Below are positions 1 to 6,210 of a DNA stretch of 17,761 nt, one piece after another. The DNA lies in contig WRHG01000013.1 of NCBI GenBank assembly GCA_009783365.1, positions 1-17,761 on the forward strand, read 5' to 3'. The position numbers were made by a program, and so were the translations under genes. Below the pieces are notes generated by a model. The model saw nothing but the letters and a program-made list of their open reading frames with translations, was not told the DNA's origin and made no database searches. Every line of letters starts with the position of its first letter. Within the stretch, counting starts at the first letter, position 1. Source of the DNA: Clostridia bacterium (lineage in GTDB: Bacteria; Bacillota_A; Clostridia; Christensenellales; Aristaeellaceae).

Positions 1-56
1 GATTCCTCCAGATAGGCAACTACATTGCCGCAGTGTTTACAAATAAAAAACTCCAT
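1..56 (-). CDS. Desulfoferrodoxin/superoxide reductase-like protein, N-terminal fragment
   Basis: Only the first 18 codons lie in the window; the rest runs off the left edge. They read MEFFICKHCGNVVAYLEE. The CxxC pair (C6, C9) in an FxCxxCGN context matches the N-terminal rubredoxin-like iron site of desulfoferrodoxins, or the similar start of related superoxide reductase family members. These proteins detoxify superoxide in the cytoplasm of anaerobes. The ATG at 56 is preceded by a strong ribosome binding site, AAAGGAG, 8 nt upstream, which supports both the start and the existence of a real gene. The identity rests on a short stretch, so another small zinc/iron-ribbon protein is possible. 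It follows the PfkB kinase gene on the same strand after about 80 nt. Confidence 0.6.
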   Translation of the reverse strand, partial: MEFFICKHCGNVVAYLEE

Positions 57-135
57 CCTGTCGTCTCCTTTCCGGGTTCACCCGTGAAATTGCACAACCC
101 CAGCCGTCCAGGCTTCGCCTCACCGCCCTTCTACG

Positions 136-1170
136 TCAATGATGCCAAACCGGAAAGACAGCCTGCGCTTGCGCCTCAGCCACCCGCTCCAAAAGCTCCG
201 TACGGGTGACCACGCCGGCTGTCCTTTGGATAGCCAGCGAAGATGAACAAGCCGCATAAACCGCCGCATCCCGCAATTGAGCTCCGGCCGTACGAAGCAG
301 CGCCGCCGTCGCGCCAAAGGCGTCACCCGCGCCGCTCCCATCAACAGGCGGTATCGCCGGGTAGGCGGGCACCTGATGGATCTGGCCGTATTCCATGACC
401 AAAGATCCCTTTTCCCCAAGGGTGACCACTAGGGGGCTTCCCGTGATCTCATGCAGCCCAAGGGCCAGTTCCACCAGATGATCCTCACGGGGTGTGTAGG
501 GTTTCACCATCGCTGCGTAAAGGTCCGATTCATTTAGTTTCACAATCCCATGACGGTACAAGCCGCTCCTGCCCTTGCTGTCCACCCATACCGCCATTCC
601 CTCTTGGCCAAGCCGTATCAATCGTTCCCGTATTGCAGGCGTAATGCATCCATATTTCACATGGTCGCAAACATACAACACATCGAAGGACGTTACCGCC
701 TGCTCCAGCATATCAAGCAGCACCTCCTCCCAGGAACTGCCCAGTGCTTCATGATTTTCAAAGCTTAACTGTGGATCCTCATACAGCTTGCCGGCGGATC
801 CTTGCCGCATGGGCGCGATGGATGCGCTGGTGATTCTGTCCCGCGTCTGCTGCAAAAACCCTGTGGAGATATTCTGCTTGGCCAAAAGCGCAATCAGCGC
901 CGAACCGCGCCAATCATAGCCCAACACGCTGAACGCCGTTACCTGGGCTGGTTGCAGCGCCGCGAAGTTGCATGCCACGTTCCCAGCTCCTCCAGGCTGC
1001 ATCCTCTCCCTAACAATAGGTCGTATAAAGTGGGGCGATTCTTTGGACAGTTCACTTTTATTCATATCCGCATACCAATGGATATTCAAGCTGAAATCTC
1101 CGATCACACCGACGCGCAGGGTGGAGATTGTCTGGAAAAGGGCTTCCAACGCTTTTGGGTCAGTCGCCAT
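136..1170 (-). CDS. PfkB-family carbohydrate kinase resembling the HldE/RfaE heptose-kinase domain
   Basis: A 344-residue ribokinase/PfkB-fold kinase, expected to phosphorylate a sugar or sugar phosphate with ATP in the cytoplasm. Visible motifs are PGGAGNVACN at 59-68 (PfkB signature 1, close to the PGGAANVA of HldE), KLNESD at 211-216 (the KPNxxE-like motif), LGEKGSLV at 251-258, and DGSGAGDAF at 277-285 with D283 as the likely catalytic base. Length and motif spacing suit a stand-alone heptose-kinase-like domain; no nucleotidyltransferase domain is fused. A TTG at 1194 would add 8 residues, but ATG 1170 has an AAAGGCGG site upstream and is preferred. It overlaps the stop of the upstream gene by 11 nt, so the two are probably translationally coupled and share a pathway. 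Substrate is unknown; another PfkB specificity is possible. Confidence 0.8.
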   Translation of the reverse strand: MATDPKALEALFQTISTLRVGVIGDFSLNIHWYADMNKSELSKESPHFIRPIVRERMQPGGAGNVACNFAALQPAQVTAFSVLGYDWRGSALIALLAKQNISTGFLQQTRDRITSASIAPMRQGSAGKLYEDPQLSFENHEALGSSWEEVLLDMLEQAVTSFDVLYVCDHVKYGCITPAIRERLIRLGQEGMAVWVDSKGRSGLYRHGIVKLNESDLYAAMVKPYTPREDHLVELALGLHEITGSPLVVTLGEKGSLVMEYGQIHQVPAYPAIPPVDGSGAGDAFGATAALLRTAGAQLRDAAVYAACSSSLAIQRTAGVVTRTELLERVAEAQAQAVFPVWHH

Positions 1171-2149
1171 ACTGCATTCCGCCTTTCGCAACAATTAGCC
1201 GGTACAGGTTTGGAATGGTCTGCCGATGATTCCCCACAAAATGCCAACCCATCCCGCCGCGGCTCACAGGGCGATTTACGATATTTTTTCGAGGCCGGTA
1301 ATAGTAATTAGGATCCTCGGCGCCAATCTTCCGCCGATAATCCCCAAGATCTACCAAGTCAAAATTCGCCGTGGTAATCTCAAAGGTGGGAAAACCCAGA
1401 TTTCTCGCAATGGACAACGCTTTCAGAAAAACCTCAGGACCAATCACAGCGGAGCCAAAGTTCATATATACGCCGCCCTCAAGCATGGTTACCGTGTCGC
1501 AAATCGTTTGAAAATCAATTCCGCTGGCTTTCCCAATGGCGCCAAAATCTGCAATAGGGTGTTGATGGATGATGTCCGTTCCAACCGCTATGTGATAGGT
1601 GGCTGGAATCCCCAGCTGAAAGGCCTGATAGAGCACGCAATCCTCCCGATAGGGAAAGCGCTCCGGCCGCTGTTCCATCCAGCGGGCCAGCCCTTCCCCA
1701 TATCCAATATCGTTCCGCGCGCCCTCTATAATCGCCTCGTTCATCCATCGCCCGGTTTGTTCCCACATTCCAAAACTGCCGTCTTCAATGGCTAAAGGCA
1801 CATCCTCTGAAGTTCCTCCTAGGTAGCAGAGCTCAAAATCATGAATGCTGCAAGCTCCATTGCCCGCCACATGGGTAATGACGCCCATTTTCATTAATTC
1901 AATCACATACCGCGACAAATGGTTCTTGATGACATGAGCGCCCATACCAAAGATTACCGGCCGCTGATTCCGTCTGGCAGCAAGAATGCGCTCTACCAGC
2001 GTTTCAAAACCATCCTGGTCCCAAGCAGGCACCGAAGCCTCACCGGGGGTTTCCAGTTGGCTGATCGTTACCAGATTATTTCGCTTTTCCGCAGGGTAAG
2101 TTCGAATCGGCTCAAAAGAAAGTCTTCTGTTCCGCGCAGGTTCATGCAT
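1160..2149 (-). CDS. Uncharacterised protein with deoxyhypusine-synthase-like motifs, partner of the PfkB kinase
   Basis: A 329-residue soluble protein with no signal peptide or membrane segment. I do not firmly recognise it. A glycine-rich Rossmann-type stretch at roughly 64-100 (VIFGMGAHVIKNHLSRYVI, then THVAGNGA) and a segment around 190 (GTDIIHQHP) faintly recall the NAD-binding deoxyhypusine/homospermidine synthase fold. The WGK active-site lysine motif of true deoxyhypusine synthases is not visible, so that activity should not be assumed. His-, Asp- and Gly-rich conserved-looking segments suggest an enzyme. The ATG at 2149 follows a GGAGG site 5 nt upstream. It is first in a two-gene unit, overlapping the PfkB kinase by 11 nt, with its own consensus promoter. 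A role in sugar-phosphate metabolism is inferred from context only. Confidence 0.75.
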   Translation of the reverse strand: MHEPARNRRLSFEPIRTYPAEKRNNLVTISQLETPGEASVPAWDQDGFETLVERILAARRNQRPVIFGMGAHVIKNHLSRYVIELMKMGVITHVAGNGACSIHDFELCYLGGTSEDVPLAIEDGSFGMWEQTGRWMNEAIIEGARNDIGYGEGLARWMEQRPERFPYREDCVLYQAFQLGIPATYHIAVGTDIIHQHPIADFGAIGKASGIDFQTICDTVTMLEGGVYMNFGSAVIGPEVFLKALSIARNLGFPTFEITTANFDLVDLGDYRRKIGAEDPNYYYRPRKNIVNRPVSRGGMGWHFVGNHRQTIPNLYRLIVAKGGMQYGD

Positions 2150-2159
2150 GTTCCCCTCC

Positions 2160-2176
2160 GCCGGGTGGCATCCGGC
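2160..2176 (-). promoter_or_regulatory. Small hairpin before the ribosome binding site of the 2149 start
   Basis: Inverted arms GCCGG (2160-2164) and CCGGC (2172-2176) with a 7-nt loop lie directly upstream of the GGAGGGG ribosome binding site. It could modulate access to that site, but the stem is only 5 bp, so this is tentative. Confidence 0.25.
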
Positions 2177-2186
2177 AACCGCTTGA

Positions 2187-2231
2187 TCAGACCATGTTTA
2201 CAAACTCAGGCTTCACAACCGTTCCCGTCAT
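2187..2231 (-). CDS. Putative 14-residue leader peptide ahead of the kinase unit
   Basis: In the transcribed leader, an ATG at 2231 is preceded by AAAGGGA with a 5-nt spacer. It opens a 14-codon frame (MTGTVVKPEFVNMV) ending in TGA at 2187-2189, about 37 nt before the main start. Between the two lies a small hairpin (2160-2176) abutting the GGAGG site of the main gene. Position and ribosome binding site are suggestive, but a frame this short can arise by chance. It shows no run of a single amino acid codon that would mark classical attenuation. Confidence 0.3.
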   Translation of the reverse strand: MTGTVVKPEFVNMV

Positions 2232-2258
2232 CTTCGTCCCTTTGATTATGCTATGCTG

Positions 2259-2287
2259 AGTATAGTAACTATGCGTCACTTTGTCAA
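2259..2287 (-). promoter_or_regulatory. SigA-type promoter for the two-gene kinase unit, with overlapping palindrome
   Basis: Reading leftward, TTGACA (2282-2287), a 17-nt spacer and TATACT (2259-2264) form a near-perfect housekeeping promoter. It lies just beyond the importer terminator, so this unit is transcribed independently. An 11-nt palindrome ATAGTAACTAT at 2262-2272 (5-bp arms, 1-nt centre) overlaps the -10 and is a candidate operator. The leader from the promoter to the first gene is about 105 nt. Confidence 0.75.
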
Positions 2288-2303
2288 GACAGCCTGATGT
2301 TCA

Positions 2304-2330
2304 TAAAAAGAAGGACTGCCGAGGCAGTCC
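2304..2330 (-). terminator. Rho-independent terminator of the ABC importer operon
   Basis: In the leftward direction a GC-rich stem of GGACTGCC and GGCAGTCC (2313-2330) is followed by a T-rich run, TTCTTTTTA (2304-2312). It lies 26 nt after the stop of the binding-protein gene, which fits an intrinsic terminator closing the importer operon. Confidence 0.85.
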
Positions 2331-2355
2331 CCCTATCATACTCAGTTGGCCCTTC

Positions 2356-3273
2356 TTACTCTGCCAAAGCTGCGGCATCCACAACCTTGACGCCCGTGTC
2401 AACCAGCGGCTCTTCGATGGCTTCGCCGGCCAGAACCTTGGCGGCGCTCATCATGCCCTCGTAGCCCATCTTGTAAGGATCCTGCGCCATGGCGCACAGC
2501 AGGGAACCGTCAAGCGTCAGCTCTTTGATAGCATCGCTCTGATCGAAACCAACGCCGATCACATCGCCGCCGGCTTCTTTGATAGCGTTGCCCACGCCCA
2601 CTGTTCCGCCTTCGTTCGTACCGAAGATGCCAACACAGCCGTTGGTGATGTAGTTAGCCGCAATGTTCTGGCTCTCGGTGGCATTGCCCTGTCCATACTG
2701 AGTTTCCAGAATTTCGAAAGCAGTGCCCTCAAAAGCCTTGCGGAAGCCGGCTTCGCGGTCCACTGTGGACTGTGTGGCGGCATTCACATTCACGATACCG
2801 ATCTTGCCGTCGGCAAGACCTTTTTCGGTCAGGGCTTTCAGCAATTCCTCACCGGCGGTCTGACCGGCGTTGGTGTTGTTGGTAGCCAGGATCTGCTCGG
2901 CAGGATAGTTGGCGGGTGAGTCCACATAGATGAACTTCACGCCTTCCTTGCTGTACTGCTCGATGGTGGCGGCTTGGGTGTCCGGGCCGTTGGAGGCCAG
3001 CAGAATCACTTCCGCGTTGTCGGCAAAGGCGTTGTTCATGCATTCAATCTGCGCGGTGTCGTCCTTGCCCTGGGTGGGGGCGTCCCATTTGTAGTCAATG
3101 TCCACGCCTGCCGCAGCCAGTTCGGCAACTGCATCCTTACATCCTTCGTCAACGTGCACCCAGTGTTGATCCATCAGGTCCATGGTGATCAGGGTCACCT
3201 TCGAGGCGGCCATCGCCGAGGCAGCGCCCATGACCAGCATCAGAGACAGTACCAGAGCCAGTACCTTTTTCAT
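2356..3273 (-). CDS. Sugar ABC transporter substrate-binding protein, RbsB-like (periplasmic-binding-protein family 4)
   Basis: A 305-residue type I periplasmic binding protein that would capture the imported sugar outside the membrane and deliver it to the permease. The N-terminus is a clear Sec signal peptide (KK, hydrophobic core, then ASAMA|A near residues 19-23). The mature part follows the RbsB pattern: an early TLITMDLMDQHW strand, a DSPANYPAEQILATNN hinge-side segment, IFGTNEGGTVGVGNAI around 215-230 and IGVGFDQSDA. There is no lipobox cysteine next to the cleavage site, unusual for a monoderm Firmicute. The ATG at 3273 has AGGAGGAA upstream. It is last in the ATPase-permease-binding protein order, with a 59-nt gap containing a hairpin. 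Substrate is not deducible; ribose-, galactose- or allose-type ligands are typical of the family. Confidence 0.92.
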   Translation of the reverse strand: MKKVLALVLSLMLVMGAASAMAASKVTLITMDLMDQHWVHVDEGCKDAVAELAAAGVDIDYKWDAPTQGKDDTAQIECMNNAFADNAEVILLASNGPDTQAATIEQYSKEGVKFIYVDSPANYPAEQILATNNTNAGQTAGEELLKALTEKGLADGKIGIVNVNAATQSTVDREAGFRKAFEGTAFEILETQYGQGNATESQNIAANYITNGCVGIFGTNEGGTVGVGNAIKEAGGDVIGVGFDQSDAIKELTLDGSLLCAMAQDPYKMGYEGMMSAAKVLAGEAIEEPLVDTGVKVVDAAALAE

Positions 3274-3300
3274 TGTAGGTTCCTCCTAATTGATTTTATA

Positions 3301-3331
3301 TTAACACGCCATGGCAAGGCAGGCGTATTAA
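3301..3331 (-). promoter_or_regulatory. Intercistronic stem-loop between permease and binding-protein genes
   Basis: Arms TTAACACGCC (3301-3310) and GGCGTATTAA (3322-3331) pair over 10 bp, with one G-U wobble in the leftward RNA and an 11-nt loop. No T-run follows, so it is not a typical terminator. It sits immediately upstream of the ribosome binding site region of the binding-protein gene. Such hairpins in transporter operons can protect the downstream message and raise binding-protein output; that role here is inferred. Confidence 0.5.
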
Positions 3332-3332
3332 C

Positions 3333-4445
3333 TCAAGCCTTTACAGTGGCTTTCTCCTTGCCCTTTTTACCGGATGATTTTCGGCCGCTGCGCACCAGCA
3401 CATCCGCCAACACCGCCAGTATTACAATAATACCGATGATGATGTTTCGGAACGCCAGCGGCGCTCCTGCGATAGACAGTCCATTTTGCATAACGCCCCA
3501 TACGCAGGCGCCAACAATGGTACCCAGTAAAATACCCTGTCCGCCCAGGGTGCTGACACCGCCAATTACCGATGCGGCCACCGCGTAAAGCTCATAGGAA
3601 AGCCCTGCATCCATCGTTCCCAGACCGCCCTGGGCACACTGAATAAGCCCCGTGACGCCCGCGCAGAAAGCACTGACCGTGTAAGCCTTGATGACCGTCA
3701 TGGACACATTGACGCCGGAAAGTTTAGCGGCTTGAATATTGCTGCCCACAGCGTAAATATAGCGGCCGGTACGGGTCTTTCCCAGAATATAGTTAAAAAT
3801 GACCCAAAGGATGACCACGATAAACACCGTATTAAAAATATTAAAATAATTCAGAAAACGCCAGCCGCCCTCCTCCCGGATGACAAACTCAAAGGGAAAA
3901 ACACCCAAAAATCTCTCTCCAAAATTTAAATTTTTGGCATAGTAGAACACATCCCGAAAGCCTTGCGCAGCCGCCCCGATGGAATCCGTATTCTGGTTGT
4001 TATTCACCAATTGCGCGATGCCGCGGCAGATCGTCATGGTTCCCAGGGTCGCAATGAAAGGAGGAATCTTGCATTGAGCCACCAGGATACCGTTTAGAAC
4101 GCCTACAGCCACGCAGGAAATTAAGGTTATCAAGCAAGCGAAAACCGGATCCACACCCAGGGTCATAAGCGTGGCGGACATCATGCAACTCATACCCAAT
4201 ACCGAACCGATGGAAAGGTCAATGTTGCCGGTAATCAGTACATAGCTTTGTCCGATGCCCACCAGCAGGAAGGGAGCAATCTGCCGCATCAGGTTGGGAA
4301 CATTCCGCTCGGAGAAAAAGTTGTTATTCATCAAGCTAAAAATAACGCACAGAATAATCAGCCCGCCCGTGACGGTGATCACCTGTCCCATGCCGCGCAC
4401 GGCGAAGATCCGTTGAAAAGCGTTCGGCTTCTTAGTGGTCTCCAT
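3333..4445 (-). CDS. Sugar ABC transporter permease, RbsC-like
   Basis: A 370-residue integral membrane permease of the ribose/galactose/autoinducer-2 branch (BPD_transp_2). About eight to ten hydrophobic helices are visible, starting at VITVTGGLIILCVIFSLM and ending with IIIGIIVILAVLADVLV and a Lys/Arg-rich cytoplasmic tail. Family hallmarks are GQSYVLITGNIDLSIGSVLG near the N-terminal third and GRYIYAVGSNIQAAKLSGVNV, the cytoplasmic loop contacting the ATPase. It is longer than E. coli RbsC (about 320 residues), mostly through extra sequence in the middle (roughly 150-200). A start at 4460 is possible, but AGGAG within those first codons serves the ATG at 4445, so 4445 is chosen. The ATPase gene ends 26 nt upstream. 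Confidence 0.92.
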   Translation of the reverse strand: METTKKPNAFQRIFAVRGMGQVITVTGGLIILCVIFSLMNNNFFSERNVPNLMRQIAPFLLVGIGQSYVLITGNIDLSIGSVLGMSCMMSATLMTLGVDPVFACLITLISCVAVGVLNGILVAQCKIPPFIATLGTMTICRGIAQLVNNNQNTDSIGAAAQGFRDVFYYAKNLNFGERFLGVFPFEFVIREEGGWRFLNYFNIFNTVFIVVILWVIFNYILGKTRTGRYIYAVGSNIQAAKLSGVNVSMTVIKAYTVSAFCAGVTGLIQCAQGGLGTMDAGLSYELYAVAASVIGGVSTLGGQGILLGTIVGACVWGVMQNGLSIAGAPLAFRNIIIGIIVILAVLADVLVRSGRKSSGKKGKEKATVKA

Positions 4446-4471
4446 AAAACTACTCCTCATCTATGCATTGA

Positions 4472-5986
4472 TCACGCGGGCTGCCGGTCCATCTTATTCT
4501 CGAAGCGGGTGGCGTAATCCAGAATCTTCTCCTGCGTTGCCTCCGCAACGGGCATCTCTCCCGTTACCCGCCCGTCGCACATCACAACGATGCGGTCACT
4601 GATGCCTAGAATCTCCGGCATTTCGGAGGAAACAAACAGAACGCCTATTCCATCCGCTTTCAACTGGTTCATCAGATGATAAATCTCCACCTTAGCCGCC
4701 ACATCGATGCCCCGTGTGGGCTCGTCGAAGATGACCATGCGGGAATTTCGCGCCAGCCACTTGCTGACGACTACTTTTTGTTGATTGCCGCCGGAGAGGC
4801 TGGCAGCGTCCACAGCTACGTTCGGCAGTTTAATTTTGAGGTCTTGCACCGCTTTGGAAGCCATCCGTCCCTCCTGACGGCGATCCACTTTACCGCCCTT
4901 CCCCGACAAAATATCCAGGTTAGGCAGGGCGATGTTATCCCGGACGCTAAGCCTCACACAAAGGCCGTCCCGCTTCCGGTCTTCCGGTACCAATACGATA
5001 CCGGCCCGAATGCTGTCTCCCGGTACCCGAATCATTATTTCCTTGCCTTCCAGGCGGACTTCGCCCGATTCCTTGGAATCCACGCCAAAGATCGCCCGGG
5101 TTGTCTCCGTGCGCCCAGCGCCCACCAATCCCGCCAAGCCTACGATCTCGCCCTTGCGGACCGTTATGTTTACATCGCGGACCAAACGTCCCGCGTTGAG
5201 GTCCTCTACCTCAAAAATCACATCGCCCACTTCGCACTCTACCCTCGGGAACTTCTCATGAATGTCTCTGCCAACCATATGGCTGATAATCTCCGGCAGG
5301 GTGATGTCGGCATAGTTTTGAGAGGTGATGTATTGGCCGTCCCGTAAAATGGTCACCCTGTCCACGATGTACTGCAGTTCTTCCAAGCGGTGGGATATGT
5401 ACACAATCCCGCAGCCGTCGGCCCGCAGCTTGCGAATGATCTGAAACAAGTCGTCGATTTCTTTGGCAGTCAGCGCGGAGGTGGGCTCATCCATAATCAA
5501 GATACGCGCGTTGATGGAGAGAGCTTTGGCAATTTCCACCATCTGCTGCTTGGAAAGCTGTAAATCACCCACAACCGTCTCCGGCGCGATATCGATATTC
5601 AAGCGCTCCAAAATTTCCGCGGCGCCTCTGTTCATTGCACGTTTATCCAGCCGGTTGCCGTGCATAATCTCCCGACCTAAAAAAATATTCTCAGCCACCG
5701 TCAAGTGCTGACACATGTTTAGTTCCTGATGAATGATGGCTATGCCAAGCTCCTGCGCCTTTTTGGGAGTACAGTTTTCCACCGCCTGGCCGAAAACCTT
5801 TACGGTTCCTTCGTCCTTCGGATACACGCCGCACAAAACTTTCATCAGCGTGCTTTTGCCGGCTCCGTTTTCTCCCAGCAACGCCGCCACTTCGCCTGCC
5901 CGCAACTCAAACCGAACGTCGTCCAAAGCAACAACGCCCGGGAAAGTTTTACGCACTCCCTCCATCTCCACAATATACTCATCCAT
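4472..5986 (-). CDS. Sugar ABC transporter ATP-binding protein, RbsA/MglA-like
   Basis: A 504-residue duplicated ATPase that powers import, the usual size for this family. The first half has Walker A GENGAGKS (38-45), signature-like LQLSKQQM and Walker B ILIMDEPTSAL. The second half has a degenerate Walker A (GLVGAGRTE), a signature LSGGNQQKVV and Walker B MVIFDEPTRGID. This pairing of an intact and a degenerate site is characteristic of RbsA/MglA/XylG proteins. It is the first gene of the leftward importer operon. ATG 5986 follows AGGTGAG, and a consensus promoter with a palindromic operator lies about 80 nt upstream. Confidence 0.95.
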   Translation of the reverse strand: MDEYIVEMEGVRKTFPGVVALDDVRFELRAGEVAALLGENGAGKSTLMKVLCGVYPKDEGTVKVFGQAVENCTPKKAQELGIAIIHQELNMCQHLTVAENIFLGREIMHGNRLDKRAMNRGAAEILERLNIDIAPETVVGDLQLSKQQMVEIAKALSINARILIMDEPTSALTAKEIDDLFQIIRKLRADGCGIVYISHRLEELQYIVDRVTILRDGQYITSQNYADITLPEIISHMVGRDIHEKFPRVECEVGDVIFEVEDLNAGRLVRDVNITVRKGEIVGLAGLVGAGRTETTRAIFGVDSKESGEVRLEGKEIMIRVPGDSIRAGIVLVPEDRKRDGLCVRLSVRDNIALPNLDILSGKGGKVDRRQEGRMASKAVQDLKIKLPNVAVDAASLSGGNQQKVVVSKWLARNSRMVIFDEPTRGIDVAAKVEIYHLMNQLKADGIGVLFVSSEMPEILGISDRIVVMCDGRVTGEMPVAEATQEKILDYATRFENKMDRQPA

Positions 5987-6049
5987 CTGCCACTCACCTG
6001 CTCTTGCTTTGATGTGGTACGAAAAGCCAATCTAGCGGAATGCTTTCTT

Positions 6050-6064
6050 GTTAAACGGTTTAAC
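6050..6064. promoter_or_regulatory. Palindromic operator over the importer transcription start
   Basis: A perfect 15-nt palindrome, GTTAAAC-G-GTTTAAC, begins one base past the leftward -10 and covers the expected transcription start of the importer operon. The adjacent ROK-type regulator is the obvious candidate ligand-responsive repressor. It does not fit the spacing of a CcpA cre site. Confidence 0.65.
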
Positions 6065-6065
6065 T

Positions 6066-6094
6066 ATTATAGCTTGCCAATTCTCCCTTGTCAA
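6066..6094 (-). promoter_or_regulatory. Perfect-consensus SigA promoter of the ABC importer operon
   Basis: Leftward TTGACA (6089-6094), a 17-nt spacer and TATAAT (6066-6071) match the housekeeping consensus at every position. Such a strong promoter, with an operator at its start site, is what a tightly repressed inducible operon would have. Confidence 0.88.
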
Positions 6095-6103
6095 GTGTAT
6101 AAT
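6074..6103 (+). promoter_or_regulatory. Promoter of the rightward regulator/kinase unit, overlapping the importer promoter
   Basis: Rightward TTGCCA (6074-6079), an 18-nt spacer and TATAAT (6098-6103) form a good promoter. Its -35 falls inside the spacer of the leftward promoter, so the two divergent units cannot be bound by polymerase independently. Confidence 0.65.
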
Positions 6104-6132
6104 GAAAAAAAATACAGTGAGGTGATACTCAC

Positions 6133-6210
6133 GTGCGGAACAAAGGGACTCCCATCGCCAAAAGGACATTAAGCGCGTTGCTTAAGTCCTATCTGCGTGG
6201 GCTTACATGA
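6133..6210 (+). CDS. Putative 25-residue leader peptide coupled to the ROK regulator
   Basis: A GTG at 6133 is preceded by GAGGTG with an 8-nt spacer and opens a 25-codon frame starting MRNKGTPIAKRTLSALLK. It is basic, with Lys/Arg about a quarter of residues. The TGA at 6208-6210 overlaps the ATG of the ROK regulator (ATGA). The regulator start has only a weak ribosome binding site of its own, so ribosomes finishing the leader may reinitiate there. The second half of the frame forms a strong hairpin (6163-6190). No homologue is recognised; a cis role in translation control is the simplest reading. Confidence 0.4.
   Translation: MRNKGTPIAKRTLSALLKSYLRGLT
6163..6190 (+). promoter_or_regulatory. 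Leader hairpin upstream of the ROK regulator start
   Basis: Arms AGGAC-a-TTAAGC (6163-6174, one bulged base) and GCTTAAGTCCT (6180-6190) close a 5-nt loop, giving an 11-bp stem. No T-run follows, so it is not a terminator. It lies inside the leader frame and ends 16 nt before the regulator ATG, so translation of the leader would open it. Confidence 0.55.

Noticed and set aside
57..135. Terminator between the PfkB kinase and the desulfoferrodoxin-like gene
   Set aside because: Only weak 4-5 bp inverted repeats (AGGC/GCCT, CGGGT/ACCCG) occur, without a T-run.
802..1311. Rightward 169-codon open frame opposite the PfkB kinase
   Set aside because: It lies entirely antisense to the kinase and its partner gene and shows no recognisable domain or ribosome binding site.
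6049..6065. Catabolite-responsive element (cre) at the importer promoter
   Set aside because: The TG-to-CG spacing is one base too long for the cre consensus; the odd-centred palindrome fits a local repressor site better.
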